Below are positions 1 through 9,027 of a stretch of DNA of 53,904 nucleotides, piece after piece. The notes below the pieces were generated by a model. The model saw only the letters and a program-made list of their open reading frames with translations, was not told the DNA's origin and ran no database searches. The DNA lies in the NCBI GenBank assembly GCA_018714445.1, contig DVNK01000011.1, positions 1-53,904 on the forward strand, in the 5' to 3' direction. Within the stretch, counting starts at the first letter, position 1, and each line of letters starts with the position of its first letter. A program made the translations under genes and the position numbers. Origin of the DNA: Candidatus Fimadaptatus faecigallinarum (GTDB lineage Bacteria; Bacillota; Clostridia; Christensenellales; Aristaeellaceae).

Positions 1-189
1 GGCATATTGACCTGTGTTCGCTTGTGCATATCCAAGCCTTGAGTTAGATATTGATTATGGCGTCCAGTCCATATAAGCAATTCATCAAAATACGTTAACA
101 AAACCTAATTAGAACATTAAGAATGCACCTGCCAGCTTATGCCCGCGGGTGCTCACTGTATCTCGGATTGCGTTTGGCAAGGCAACAGT

Positions 190-369
190 CTACTCGGCAT
201 TGCCGGTATGCTTGTCACGCGGCAATATCCGCCGCAATATGGCGTCGACCGCCAATCCGACGCATGTTCCCACGCTCAGGCACATCGGCAACGCCATACC
301 GCTGAAGACGCTGTATGCCGCCGATACCAGCGCCATAACCCCTATCGCAAAACCGTCGTTATATCGCAT
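190..369 (-). CDS. small two-helix membrane protein, unknown function
   Basis: The product is 59 residues with two hydrophobic stretches (about residues 7-28 and 31-47), a Gly-rich turn between them, and a basic tail (RR..PRDKH), so it is probably a two-pass membrane protein with a cytoplasmic end. I chose the third in-frame ATG (369) because GGAGAGG sits 9 bases before it; the ATG at 387 lies at the head of that same Shine-Dalgarno stretch. A possible promoter lies upstream at 418-447. The gene is divergent from the PocR/AraC regulator at 545. I do not recognise the family. It could still be a chance ORF, but hydrophobic pattern, RBS and promoter agree. Confidence 0.5.
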   Translation of the reverse strand: MRYNDGFAIGVMALVSAAYSVFSGMALPMCLSVGTCVGLAVDAILRRILPRDKHTGNAE

Positions 370-417
370 TATGTTCATCCTCTCCATCGCTTTGTTCGGT
401 CAAACGATGCCATATAT

Positions 418-447
418 ATGATACCACTACCCCGCCGTCGATGTAAA
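418..447 (-). promoter_or_regulatory. possible sigma-A promoter for the small membrane protein
   Basis: Read on the minus strand, TTTACA (442-447) is followed after 18 bases by TATCAT (418-423). Both boxes are 5/6 matches to consensus, and the site lies about 50 bases upstream of the start codon. Confidence 0.45.
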
Positions 448-515
448 GTGCAATGTTTTCACACAAATTTTGTATCGCATCCGGCGCTGTATGTATGTAA
501 ATTTTTTCGATTGTG

Positions 516-524
516 TGGTATAAT
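516..524 (+). promoter_or_regulatory. extended -10 promoter of the PocR/AraC gene
   Basis: TGGTATAAT is a perfect extended -10 element 20 bases before the start codon. The -35 region is poor (TGTAAA at 496-501), which fits an extended -10 promoter. The same TGGTATAAT string occurs before yicC, the dinB-like gene and at the right edge of the window. Confidence 0.6.
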
Positions 525-544
525 CGCAGCATGGAGGGAGCGCT

Positions 545-1786
545 ATGGTACCTGAAAACCTTATCAAACGCATGGAAGCGTTGCACGGATTGACTGGCAT
601 TACGGTGCGCGCGCTGGATTCAAATGGCGAGTCGATCGGCATATGCGGCGACGACTGCGAATACTGCCGCCTGTTCAGGCAGTACCTGCCCCAGGGCGAG
701 ACATGCGACGCGCTGCACGCACTGGCCGGGCGGCGTGCACTGGACCTGGGCGAAGCATATTTGTTCAGCTGCCATGCGGGCGTGTGCCATATCGCAATGC
801 CGCTGGTCAGCGCAGGCGAGTTCGAAGGATCGATACTGATGGGGCCTTTCGTGATAGGCGAATGCGATCCCACGATAGTGGATGAGCCAGCCCACCGCTA
901 CAACATACCGCTGAGCAGCGCGCTGGAGATGTACGGCGCATGCAGCGCTCTGCACGTGCTGTCGCCCGAGCATACCGGCGCTCTGTGCCGCGTGGTGCGC
1001 TATGTGTTCGACGGTTGGGACGCAGACAGCGCGCTCGAATCCAATCGCCGCCATAACATGCAGCAAAGCCGCATTGGCGAAACGATACAAATGTACAAGG
1101 GCTTTGCGAATTCTACCCCCGCTTACCCGTATGAAAAGGAGCGCCAGCTCGTATCGTGTGTCAAGGATGGCGACATCTCCGGCGCAAACGCCATGCTCAA
1201 TGAGCTGCTTGGGTATGCGCTATTCTCCAACGGCAGCGATATCGAAGGCATAAAGGCTCATACGGTAGCGCTGTGCTCGCTATTGTCGCGCGCCGCGATA
1301 GACGGCGGAGTCGCTGCAGGCGATGCCCTGGACATGAACCGCGACTATATGCGACGGCTCTGGCAGGCATCGACGATAGATGACATTTGCTACATGATGC
1401 AGGATCTGGTCGAGCGCTTCTGTTCCAGCGCGTTTCCGGGGCATGGCGCCGGCGGGCCGTCGGCATACTTTGCGCTCAAGCGCGCGCTCAACTATATCGC
1501 GCTCAACTTTGCTCAGGACATCACGCTGACCAGCGTCGCGCGCGAAGTGCACCTGAGTGAAAGCTATTTTTCGACGCTGTTCAAAAAGCTCTGCGGCACT
1601 TCGTTTACCGAATACCTCAACGCGGTGCGCATAGAAGAAAGCAAACGCCTGCTAGCTCAGGGTGATTTAAACGTGACCGAAGCCGCAGTGCGCGTAGGCT
1701 TTGCCAGCCAGAGCTACTTCTCCAAAGTGTTCAGGCGCGTAACCGGCATGTCGCCCCGGCATTATGCCGAATTACACCGGAAGTAA
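545..1786 (+). CDS. AraC-family regulator with PocR ligand-sensing domain
   Basis: The protein has 413 residues. Residues 1-165 look like a PocR sensory domain: Cys34, Cys38, Cys41, Cys54 and a CHAG motif at Cys76 match its typical cysteine pattern. PocR domains are thought to bind small hydrocarbon-type ligands or a metal. A helical linker follows, and residues 305-410 form a double helix-turn-helix of AraC type (SVAREVHLSESYFSTLFKK, then AAVRVGFASQSYFSKVFRR). Start ATG 545 follows GGAGGG. The gene stands alone, with a small membrane protein divergent and 420 empty bases after it, so its target cannot be read from context. Family assignment is firm; ligand and target are unknown. Confidence 0.88.
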   Translation: MVPENLIKRMEALHGLTGITVRALDSNGESIGICGDDCEYCRLFRQYLPQGETCDALHALAGRRALDLGEAYLFSCHAGVCHIAMPLVSAGEFEGSILMGPFVIGECDPTIVDEPAHRYNIPLSSALEMYGACSALHVLSPEHTGALCRVVRYVFDGWDADSALESNRRHNMQQSRIGETIQMYKGFANSTPAYPYEKERQLVSCVKDGDISGANAMLNELLGYALFSNGSDIEGIKAHTVALCSLLSRAAIDGGVAAGDALDMNRDYMRRLWQASTIDDICYMMQDLVERFCSSAFPGHGAGGPSAYFALKRALNYIALNFAQDITLTSVAREVHLSESYFSTLFKKLCGTSFTEYLNAVRIEESKRLLAQGDLNVTEAAVRVGFASQSYFSKVFRRVTGMSPRHYAELHRK

Positions 1787-2207
1787 CGCGCCGACCACGC
1801 TTTTGCTCAAAATCGCTGGCCACGCTTTACGGGAACCGATTCGATTGGATAGATTATATGGCATTTGACGCATGGTGCGCTACAACACACTCTTATCTGC
1901 GTGTGCGTTTGATTTGTCAATTTCCGCGACGTCTATGTATGGCATCTTTGCGTGCAAAACCTCATGCCATGCCTGCGATGGCTTGTTGGCTGCTCCATCG
2001 TATGCACATTGTCGATACACGCAGTCATTCGCCTTATATCCTGTGCATGACATTTGTAACGCTTGATATTGCAGCATCGACCGCATATCTGGCGCGCAGG
2101 CTACTGCATATCGCTTGCCCATGTCACTCAGCGCGGACTTTTTACACCTTTTGCTCGACTATCACTGCTGATGCTATACGCACACAAACCTAATACCGCA
2201 CCTGCGG
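1787..2207. other. intergenic region without a supportable gene
   Basis: This region is lower in GC than the flanking genes. Open frames on both strands lack ribosome-binding sites and have Cys/His-rich translations unlike proteins. No terminator with a U-tract was seen for the upstream regulator. The neighbours converge here. Confidence 0.6.
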
Positions 2208-2771
2208 TCATGCGCCCAGTCGCAGTACCTGCTGCGCGCCCAGCAGTTCTACCTCGTATGGATCATGTGTCACAAATACCAGCTGGCCTTTGGCCTCGGC
2301 CCGCACAACACCCGCCGTGACGGCGCGCGTTTCGGCATCCAGACCGCGAAACGGCTCATCCATAATCAGCACGTCCGGCCGGACGATCAGCGAACGGGCT
2401 ATCGCCACGCGCCGCTTCATGCCGCCCGAGTACTCACTGACCGGCTTATGCAGTTCGTCACCCAGCCCCAGCCGCGTCAACAGTTCGCGCGCCTGCGCAC
2501 GCTGACCTGAACCTGTGACGAACGTCAGATTGTCCGGCGCATTGAGCCGCTCTATCAGCCTGTCCTCCTGAAATACCACACCCAGCCGCCCACTGGCGCC
2601 ATAAACGCGCCCGGTATCCGGCCGCGCCAGTCCTATGAGCAGCCGTACAAGCGTACTCTTGCCCACACCCGACGGCCCAAGTATTGCCGTTGCGCCCGGT
2701 CCGAACTCGTATGTAAGATCAGATATCACGCGCTGCCCTTCAAAGCTCAGGCTCACATGCTCCAGTTTCAT
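2208..2771 (-). CDS. ABC transporter ATP-binding protein (SsuB/TauB/NrtD-like)
   Basis: The ATPase subunit is 187 residues. Visible motifs are Walker A GPSGVGKS, Q-loop VFQED, signature YSGGM, Walker B VLIMDEP and H-loop VTHDP. It energises the importer formed with the permease and binding protein upstream. ATG 2771 was chosen because it overlaps the permease stop by four bases (ATGA) and has GGGAGG nine bases ahead. It is short: SsuB/TauB proteins are usually about 240-270 residues, and here the region after the H-loop is nearly absent. The signature has Y in place of L. Substrate class (sulfonate, nitrate, thiamine precursor or similar) cannot be fixed from the ATPase alone. Confidence 0.88.
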   Translation of the reverse strand: MKLEHVSLSFEGQRVISDLTYEFGPGATAILGPSGVGKSTLVRLLIGLARPDTGRVYGASGRLGVVFQEDRLIERLNAPDNLTFVTGSGQRAQARELLTRLGLGDELHKPVSEYSGGMKRRVAIARSLIVRPDVLIMDEPFRGLDAETRAVTAGVVRAEAKGQLVFVTHDPYEVELLGAQQVLRLGA

Positions 2772-3520
2772 CTCACATCGCCTCCCGGTATCAGCCGCTC
2801 GCACACCAGGCTTATCAGCACTATGACGACCGTCCATGCCAATACCTCGCCCGTGTTAAGGTAGAGTTTTGCATCGTACAGGCGTTCGCCTATAGAATCC
2901 GGAGGCAATCCTATTACCTCGGCCGCCACGCCTGCCTTCCAGCAAAGCCCGCACGCCAGTCGGCACGCACTGCTCAGCGGCATACCTACTGCCGGCAGAT
3001 ATAACCTTCTCAGCCGCCGTCCCAGTCCTACATTGAACACGTCGGCCATCTCCAGCAGCTTCATGTCAACGCTGCTCAGGCCCAACCCAACCTGCGAGTA
3101 AAATATGGGCAGAGCCATTAAAAACGATATGAAAACCGACAGATACTGTGAGCGCACCCACACCAGCGCAAGTATCACAAACGACGCCACCGGCACCGAT
3201 TTAACGCACACCATTACAGGCCTTAACAACGCCCGCACCGCCGGAACCACATGCGCCGCTACCGCCAGCACGCTGCCCAGCACAAGCGCCAACACAAAGC
3301 CCAGCGCGATCCGCACCGACGACGTGGCCAACGCCATGTAAAACCCGCGCTCACGCATCAGCCCCAGCAGTATCTCCAATACGCGCACCGGCGACGCCAA
3401 CAGTATCTCCTGACCCAGTGCCCGCGCGCCCAGCTCCCACACGACCAGCCAGAACGCAACCGCCGCCACGCGCATGTACAGCGGTTCACGCACCCGTCCC
3501 AGCTCGCGATCTACTCGCAT
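2768..3520 (-). CDS. ABC transporter permease (SsuC/TauC/NrtB-like)
   Basis: The product is 250 residues with about six membrane segments and belongs to the BPD-transporter permease superfamily. The EAA-like loop near residues 150-175 reads DMKLLEMADVFNVGLGRRL and is followed by LYLPAVGMPL, typical of the nitrate/sulfonate/taurine group. Start ATG 3520 follows GGAGGG by six bases. It overlaps the ATPase gene by four bases, indicating translational coupling. It is separated from the binding-protein gene by 78 bases that hold a strong hairpin, probably lowering its expression relative to the binding protein. Confidence 0.9.
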   Translation of the reverse strand: MRVDRELGRVREPLYMRVAAVAFWLVVWELGARALGQEILLASPVRVLEILLGLMRERGFYMALATSSVRIALGFVLALVLGSVLAVAAHVVPAVRALLRPVMVCVKSVPVASFVILALVWVRSQYLSVFISFLMALPIFYSQVGLGLSSVDMKLLEMADVFNVGLGRRLRRLYLPAVGMPLSSACRLACGLCWKAGVAAEVIGLPPDSIGERLYDAKLYLNTGEVLAWTVVIVLISLVCERLIPGGDVR

Positions 3521-3557
3521 CGCACGCCCTCCATCCCCAGTATTCGCATACCAAAAC

Positions 3558-3584
3558 GGGGACGCAAGCGCCGCTTACGTCCCC
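3558..3584 (-). terminator. hairpin between binding protein and permease genes, attenuator-like
   Basis: On the minus strand GGGGACG pairs with CGTCCCC, and the stem continues inward with AAGC/GCTT around a 3-base loop. It is followed at once by GTTTTGG. This resembles a leaky intrinsic terminator inside the ABC operon, a common way to make more binding protein than membrane subunits. Confidence 0.65.
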
Positions 3585-3598
3585 TATTATCATGCTGA

Positions 3599-4663
3599 TT
3601 ACGCCGCATCGGATTCCGCAGCTTCTGAGTCGCCAGCGCCGCCTTCGTCCGCATCCGTATCAACGGTATCGACCTCCGGCTCATCCGCCGTCGCGTCCGC
3701 GCCCAGGTAGAAGTCATCGCCCGGCATTGCGCCGCCTATCGACTTCTCGTTCATGCCCATGAGCACGCTCAGATAGCCTTCGAGCTTTGTGCGCATTTCA
3801 TTGCCATCGATATAGACTATGTTGCAATTGGGTATGGCCTTCTCCGCCACGGCAGCCTTGGCGATATCGTTGGCTTCGATTATGACCGCCGCCTCGGCCG
3901 GATTGGCATTGACGAACTCGACCGAAGCGCGATATGCCTCGAGCAACTCGGCCAGCGCCTCAGGATTGGCGTCTGCGAACTCGCTGCGCACCACCAGCAC
4001 GCCGGTGACCATGCCGCTGCCATCGCTGACCTTGTCCCATTCGTCGTTCAGGCTCAGCGCTACGCGCACATTCTCATTGCTGCTCAGCACCGTGGTGACA
4101 TACGGTTCGGGCAACACCGCCAGCGTGGCCTCACCGTTTTCCAGCGCCGCCGCCAGTTCGGTCGACTCGCTCTTGAACTCTACGGTCACATCATTGTCGG
4201 GATCGATGCCGTTCTGGGTGAGCACATAATCCAACGCAAACTCAGGCGTAGTGCCCTTGCCGGTGGAATATATCTCGCGGCCCTTGAGGTCGGCGACCGA
4301 CTGCACGGTTTCGCCGGCTTCCAGCACGTACAGCACGCCCAGCGTGTTTATCATCGCCACGCGCACGCCACCCTGAGTGTTGTTGTACAGCACGCTGGCC
4401 AGATTCGCCGGCACAGCGGCAACGTCCAGTTCGCCCTTGACCAACAGCGCGGTCAGTTCATCCGCCGCTCCGGCGATCGTGAACTGATACGCATTCTCAC
4501 CCGCAGCGCTCGCCTCGAGCAGCTGCGCCATGCCCATCGCGGTAGGCCCCTTGAGCGCGCCTATGCGTATCGCGGTTTCAGTGGATGTAGCGTCTTCCGC
4601 GTGTGCGCAGCCCACGGCCAGCATCAGCGTCAGCACGAGCAGCAGGGAAACAAGTTTCTTCAT
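3599..4663 (-). CDS. ABC transporter substrate-binding protein (SsuA/NMT1-like), exported
   Basis: The protein has 354 residues. It has an N-terminal signal sequence with either a lipobox-like AVGC or a signal peptidase I site AHA before the mature start. The body resembles NMT1/SsuA type II binding proteins: IRIGALKGPTAMGMAQLL at the start, then the AAVPANLASVLYN and REIYSTGKGTTPEFALDYV regions. It delivers substrate to the permease and ATPase downstream. I used ATG 4663 (MKKLVSLL) with AAGGTGG ten bases ahead, rather than the earlier ATG 4687. Odd: the last 30 or so residues are an acidic low-complexity tail (repeated D/E/A) beyond the domain. Substrate unknown. Confidence 0.85.
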   Translation of the reverse strand: MKKLVSLLLVLTLMLAVGCAHAEDATSTETAIRIGALKGPTAMGMAQLLEASAAGENAYQFTIAGAADELTALLVKGELDVAAVPANLASVLYNNTQGGVRVAMINTLGVLYVLEAGETVQSVADLKGREIYSTGKGTTPEFALDYVLTQNGIDPDNDVTVEFKSESTELAAALENGEATLAVLPEPYVTTVLSSNENVRVALSLNDEWDKVSDGSGMVTGVLVVRSEFADANPEALAELLEAYRASVEFVNANPAEAAVIIEANDIAKAAVAEKAIPNCNIVYIDGNEMRTKLEGYLSVLMGMNEKSIGGAMPGDDFYLGADATADEPEVDTVDTDADEGGAGDSEAAESDAA

Positions 4664-4937
4664 ACCAGGTAAACCACCTTTCGACATCCCGGCGCATGAG
4701 CGCCTTTATTTATCCTGTAGCCTCGGTTCACGGCGGCATTGCCGCACGTACCCGCCACAAAGCGGCGGGGCCTTGGCGTCGGAACACTTTCATTGCGCTG
4801 CATCGTCAGCGCATTTACGCCGCCATGCCGCATTGGCCGGCGACCAGATCAACCATTTGACGGCAAACCACATAATTGCGTTGCATGACGTCATTAAGCC
4901 GCGTGACGCCACGCAGTATTGCGCGCCATATCGCGCA
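4664..4937 (-). other. leader with a series of small hairpins before the ABC importer
   Basis: Between rpe and the binding-protein gene the minus strand carries several short stems in a row: CCCGCC..GGCGGG, GCGGC.AAT.GCCGC and GGCGC.TCAT.GCGCC. They may terminate the rpe transcript or regulate the importer. No TPP, cobalamin, SAM or T-box consensus was recognised. Confidence 0.4.
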
Positions 4938-5600
4938 TTACAGTTGGCGCAGCGACTCCATCTTCAACGCGCGCACCACGGCTGCCGGATTCTCCGCGCC
5001 AAACAGCGCCGACCCTGCGACCAGCACGTTTGCACCCGACGATATCAACCTCGGCGCGGTCTGCGCGTTAACGCCGCCATCCACCTCGATCAACATATCC
5101 TTGCGCCCACGATTGATGCACATCTGCTTGAGTTGCGCGACCTTGCGATACGAGCTCTCAATCAACTTCTGTCCGCCGAATCCCGGGTTGACGCTCATTA
5201 TCAGCACAAGCTCCACATCGTCCAATACATACTCCAGCGAGTCCAGCGGCGTAGCCGGGTTGAGCACCACGCCGGGCCGCTTGCCCAGCGCGCGTATCTG
5301 CTGGAGCGCGCGATGCAAATGGCGGGTGGACTCTACGTGCACAGTTATCCCGTCCGCGCCCGCCTCAGCGAACTGCTCTATATAGCGCTCAGGCTGCTCT
5401 ATCATCAGGTGCACATCCATATAAGCGCCCAGCGGTTTAAGCGCGCCCAGCACACTGGGCCCAAACGATATGTTGGGCACGAACATGCCATCCATAACGT
5501 CAAAGTGCAGCCAGTCCGCACCCGCGTCAAGTACGCGCCTAATGCTTGCGCCCGCGTCAAGCCAGTTAACAGTCAGCACTGATGCCGATACCCTAATCAT
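4938..5600 (-). CDS. rpe: ribulose-phosphate 3-epimerase
   Basis: A 220-residue TIM barrel that interconverts ribulose 5-phosphate and xylulose 5-phosphate in the pentose phosphate pathway. Family motifs: SASVL near the start, HFDVMDGMFVPNISFG, DVHLMI, LIMSVNPGFGGQ, IEVDGG and ANVLVAGSALF. Metal ligands are the HFD histidine and aspartate and the DVHLM histidine. ATG 5600 is chosen because GGAGGG precedes it; this start lies inside the 3' end of rsgA, giving an 8-base overlap. It is the last gene of the housekeeping block, as in many Firmicutes (rsgA-rpe). Confidence 0.96.
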   Translation of the reverse strand: MIRVSASVLTVNWLDAGASIRRVLDAGADWLHFDVMDGMFVPNISFGPSVLGALKPLGAYMDVHLMIEQPERYIEQFAEAGADGITVHVESTRHLHRALQQIRALGKRPGVVLNPATPLDSLEYVLDDVELVLIMSVNPGFGGQKLIESSYRKVAQLKQMCINRGRKDMLIEVDGGVNAQTAPRLISSGANVLVAGSALFGAENPAAVVRALKMESLRQL

Positions 5601-6459
5601 ACCTGTCCCTCCACTTCTCGCGCATTTCCGCAAATATCTGCCCATAGCGCGCATAGCGTTCCTCGCTCATCAGCTCGGCTCTACGGCGCTTGAACTCGCA
5701 GTCCGGTTCGCTCAGGTGCGCGCATGGCTTGAACCTGCATCCCTCTATGCCGTCAAACTCGCTGTAACCGCGCGTAAGTTCGATTGGCTCCATGACCGGC
5801 AGTTCCAGCAGGCTGAATCCCGGCGTGTCAAACACGAGGCTCTCGCCCACGTCCAACAGCTCCACATGGCGCGTGGTATGCCGTCCACGCTCTGTGCGGC
5901 GCGACAGCCCTCCGGTCTCAAGCTCCAGCCCATACAGCGCTCCGATTATAGTCGATTTGCCCACGCCCGACTGCCCCGCCCATGCGCATGCCCGGCCACG
6001 GGTCAGCGCGCGCACTTCGTCCAGTCCTTGCCTGGTCGTCGAGCTTACGCATATCACCGGCATCGCACACTTGGCATATTGACGCGCTATGTCCTGTGCC
6101 AGTGCGCCATCCAAGTCGCTCTTTGACACCACCAGCGCCGCGTCTATACCCGACAGCCGGCACATTATAAGCAGCTTGTCCAACAGCAGCAGATCGGGCT
6201 GCGGATTAGTCGCCGCAACCTGAGCCAGCATTAGATCAATGTTGGCCACCGGCGGACGCTCCAGGCTATTCTTGCGCGGGTGTACCGATTCAAGCCAGCC
6301 GTCCTCCTCGCCGCGTCCCGGCGTAAACTCTATAAAGTCGCCCACCTTGGGGGTTATGCGCGCCCGCCTGAGCGTCCCCCGCGCGCGCAGCGTATACCTA
6401 GTGCCTTCGCAAAGCGCGGTGTAAAATCCACCCACGCCCTTAACTATGCGCCCTGTCAA
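5593..6459 (-). CDS. rsgA: ribosome small subunit-dependent GTPase RsgA
   Basis: The protein is 288 residues. It is a 30S assembly GTPase with an N-terminal OB fold, a circularly permuted G domain and a C-terminal zinc finger. The permuted order is visible: SKSD (112-115) comes before the P-loop GQSGVGKST (162-170), then DTPG (211-214). The zinc ligands are Cys241, Cys246, His248 and Cys254. The start is a TTG at 6459, with GGAGGAG six bases ahead and no better ATG nearby. It overlaps rpe by eight bases and follows prkC by 19 bases. Confidence 0.96.
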   Translation of the reverse strand: MTGRIVKGVGGFYTALCEGTRYTLRARGTLRRARITPKVGDFIEFTPGRGEEDGWLESVHPRKNSLERPPVANIDLMLAQVAATNPQPDLLLLDKLLIMCRLSGIDAALVVSKSDLDGALAQDIARQYAKCAMPVICVSSTTRQGLDEVRALTRGRACAWAGQSGVGKSTIIGALYGLELETGGLSRRTERGRHTTRHVELLDVGESLVFDTPGFSLLELPVMEPIELTRGYSEFDGIEGCRFKPCAHLSEPDCEFKRRRAELMSEERYARYGQIFAEMREKWRDRYD

Positions 6460-6478
6460 TCAGTTCTCCTCCGCCACG

Positions 6479-8314
6479 TCACTCAAACATCACCGTCTCA
6501 CTGACGACCAGTTCGTCAGCTACATAAACTCTCAACTCGCGTGCGCCAGGCGTCGAGCGCTCCAGCGTCAGCGTCAACTTCATCTGATTGGTCGGCGCGG
6601 CCTCGCCGGAATAGACCTCGTCGGTCGTGCCATCGCTCTCGACCAGCACCGCGCGCACCGTGGCCGTGGGCTCTTCAGTCTCCACGCTGAACGACACATC
6701 CACGGTCGTAGTGTAGACATCCGGCGGAGCAGCGTAAAGCGTCAGCGTCACATCGCTGCCGCGCAACACGCGCGTACCCACCGCAGGACTTATATTCATG
6801 ACATTGTCCACCGTGCCGTCGCTGGACGGGTAATACACCCGCGCCGTGACCTTGAGGCCACTCGCTTCCAGTTCGGCTGTGGCCTGATCTGCCGGCATGT
6901 CAAGCACATCTGGTATATCTACGCTCGAGCCGCTTATCTCAAGCGTCACGCCCTCAGATGGCGAGATCCAGTTGCCCGCCTCAGGGCTCTGCCCCACAAC
7001 CGTGCCGGTCTCCAGATTGGATACGACCAGCTTTTCCTCCTTTATCGGTATCGAGTACTCGTCCAGCGCCCGCACTGCTTCCGAGCGCGTCTTGCCAGTC
7101 AGCACCGGCACCATTACCATATCGACGCCCTTGGACACGGTAAGTATTACCCGGTCTCCGGCCTCCATTGCCGTGCCCTTCTCAGGCGACTGGCTGATGA
7201 CGACGCCGCTGGGTATCTCATCGTGGAACGCCTCGACCACGGTATAGCCCAGGCCGTTATCCTCCAGCTCGTCCTGAGCTTCCTCCAGCGTCATATTGAC
7301 CGTGTTGGGGGCGGACACAGTGCGATGGAATCTATTGAACATCAGCACGCCCACCAGTGTGAGCACCGTAACCATGACCGCCGTTACACCTACCAACAGC
7401 CACGTGCGCATGCGATTGCGCATCTGCACCGCATTGCGGCGCTTTAGCTTGGTGTCACGCGGACTGCGCTCGACGTTCACAAAGCCGCCGCTGGGCGATC
7501 TCAGCGCGTGCCGCAGATCAGTGGCCATTTCGGTCGCCGACTGGTAGCGGTCGCGCACGTCTTTGGACATCCCTTTTAATATAACCTCTTCCAGCGCGAC
7601 CGAAACCGAAGGCTCAAACTTGCGCGGCGGTACCGGCGGCTCCTTGAGCTGCTTTATAGCGATAGCCGCCGGCGTATCGCCGTCAAACGGCACACGCCCC
7701 GTTACCATCTCGTAGAGTATTACGGCCACCGAGTACAGATCGCTCTGCTCGCATACGCCTATGCCCTTGGTCTGTTCCGGCGATATGTAGTGCACCGAGC
7801 CCATGATCTCGCTGGCGTTAATCGTATTGCCGGTGTCCTTCTGTTGGGCTATGCCAAAGTCGGATACCTTGACCATGCCGTTGTCGGCCAACAGTATGTT
7901 TTGCGGCTTGAGGTCACGGTGAATTATGTGGTTCTTATGCGCATGGTTGACGGCCGCCAGTATCTCAAGCGTTATATTGATGGCTTCCTGAGGCGCGACG
8001 CGTCCCCGCTGCGATATGAAGTCCTTAAGCGTATAGCCCGGCACGTACTCCATGACGATATATCGCACGTCGCCGTCCTGGCCCACGTCCATAAGGCTAA
8101 TTATGTTGGGATGGTCCAGTCGCGAAACCGCGCGCGCTTCATGGTCGAAGCGCCTGACGGACGATGGCTCGCTCATCAGATCCCTGCGCAAGACCTTTAC
8201 AGCTACGTCGCAGTGATGCTTTAGGTCGGTCGCGCGATAGACCACCGACATGCCGCCCGTGCCGACTACTTCCTCCAGCACATACCGGCCGCCGAGCGTG
8301 ACCTTGCCATTCAT
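6479..8314 (-). CDS. prkC: Ser/Thr protein kinase with PASTA repeats, PrkC/Stk1
   Basis: This is a 611-residue membrane kinase. It senses muropeptides or lipid II through external PASTA domains and phosphorylates cell-wall, translation and division proteins. The kinase domain spans about residues 8-275: glycine loop VGTGGMSVVY, VAVKVL lysine, HRDLKPQN, DFG and the SVHYISPEQ activation segment. A basic juxtamembrane stretch (KLKRRN), one membrane helix (about 320-340), three PASTA repeats and a C-terminal beta-rich tail follow. ATG 8314 overlaps the prpC stop by four bases and has GGAGG. The prpC-prkC-rsgA order is conserved in Firmicutes. A much earlier in-frame ATG (8479) is inside prpC and was rejected. 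Confidence 0.96.
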   Translation of the reverse strand: MNGKVTLGGRYVLEEVVGTGGMSVVYRATDLKHHCDVAVKVLRRDLMSEPSSVRRFDHEARAVSRLDHPNIISLMDVGQDGDVRYIVMEYVPGYTLKDFISQRGRVAPQEAINITLEILAAVNHAHKNHIIHRDLKPQNILLADNGMVKVSDFGIAQQKDTGNTINASEIMGSVHYISPEQTKGIGVCEQSDLYSVAVILYEMVTGRVPFDGDTPAAIAIKQLKEPPVPPRKFEPSVSVALEEVILKGMSKDVRDRYQSATEMATDLRHALRSPSGGFVNVERSPRDTKLKRRNAVQMRNRMRTWLLVGVTAVMVTVLTLVGVLMFNRFHRTVSAPNTVNMTLEEAQDELEDNGLGYTVVEAFHDEIPSGVVISQSPEKGTAMEAGDRVILTVSKGVDMVMVPVLTGKTRSEAVRALDEYSIPIKEEKLVVSNLETGTVVGQSPEAGNWISPSEGVTLEISGSSVDIPDVLDMPADQATAELEASGLKVTARVYYPSSDGTVDNVMNISPAVGTRVLRGSDVTLTLYAAPPDVYTTTVDVSFSVETEEPTATVRAVLVESDGTTDEVYSGEAAPTNQMKLTLTLERSTPGARELRVYVADELVVSETVMFE

Positions 8315-9027
8315 GACCCGACCTCCTCGTCGAGCGCCAGCACGGCGGTAATGTTGTCCGTGCCGCCATGCGCAAGCGCGCCTTCCAGCAGTTCGTCGAG
8401 CACCTGCTGCGGCGAGCCATGGCCGAGTATCTGGCATATCTGCTCGTCTTCGAGCATGTTGGTCAGCCCATCCGAGCACAGCAGATAGGCGGTGCCCGGC
8501 GTGCGCTCAAACCCCGCCGTATCGACAGTCACGCTAAAGCGCGTGCCGATTGCGCGGGTTATGAGGTTGCGCTGCGGATGCACGCGCGCCTGACTCTTGG
8601 TTATCTCGCCATATGCCACCAGCTCCTGCACATAAGTGTGATCGTGAGTCAACTGCACCAGTTCTGTGCCGTCATAGCGATAGAGCCGGCTGTCGCCTAC
8701 GTGGCCCAGCAACACCTTGTCATCGCTCCACCACAGCGCGGTCAGCGTCGTGCCCATGCCCGCGCGCGCGCTATCAGCCTGCGCCATGTCGTACACCGCC
8801 CGATTTACATTCAGTATCGCCTCGCGCAGCATCTCCGGGCCGGGCCGGGCGCCGGTCAGTTCGCGCCGGAGCGCCTCTACTGCCGCGCGGCTGGCAACCT
8901 CGCCTGCGCGGTGGCCGCCCATGCCGTCGCAGACCATCGCAAACGGCTCGCCCGATTCAGGTATAAAGAAGCTGTCCTCATTGTCCGGGCGCACCAGCCC
9001 CGGATGCGTTATCGCATAGCATTTCAT
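8311..9027 (-). CDS. prpC: PP2C-type Ser/Thr phosphatase, PrpC/Stp
   Basis: A 238-residue PPM-family phosphatase that reverses PrkC phosphorylation. Metal-binding motifs: RPDNEDSF (13-20), VCDGMGGH (32-39), LLCSDGLTN and GGTDNITAVL near the end. ATG 9027 overlaps the rlmN stop by four bases, and prkC in turn overlaps its own stop by four bases, so rlmN, prpC and prkC are translationally coupled. Length is usual for the family. Confidence 0.96.
   Translation of the reverse strand: MKCYAITHPGLVRPDNEDSFFIPESGEPFAMVCDGMGGHRAGEVASRAAVEALRRELTGARPGPEMLREAILNVNRAVYDMAQADSARAGMGTTLTALWWSDDKVLLGHVGDSRLYRYDGTELVQLTHDHTYVQELVAYGEITKSQARVHPQRNLITRAIGTRFSVTVDTAGFERTPGTAYLLCSDGLTNMLEDEQICQILGHGSPQQVLDELLEGALAHGGTDNITAVLALDEEVGS

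Noticed and set aside
1858..2193. 111-residue open frame in the intergenic region
   Set aside because: No RBS and a Cys/His/Met-rich composition unlike a protein.
4664..4937. Riboswitch (TPP or other) before the ABC importer
   Set aside because: Only short unrelated stems; none of the conserved riboswitch cores could be found.
6446..7447. 333-residue plus-strand open frame opposite prkC
   Set aside because: Antisense to kinase PASTA repeats, no RBS, no recognisable domain.
8315..8479. Extended N-terminus of PrkC from ATG 8479
   Set aside because: It lies inside prpC; the ATGA overlap start at 8314 with GGAGG is far better.
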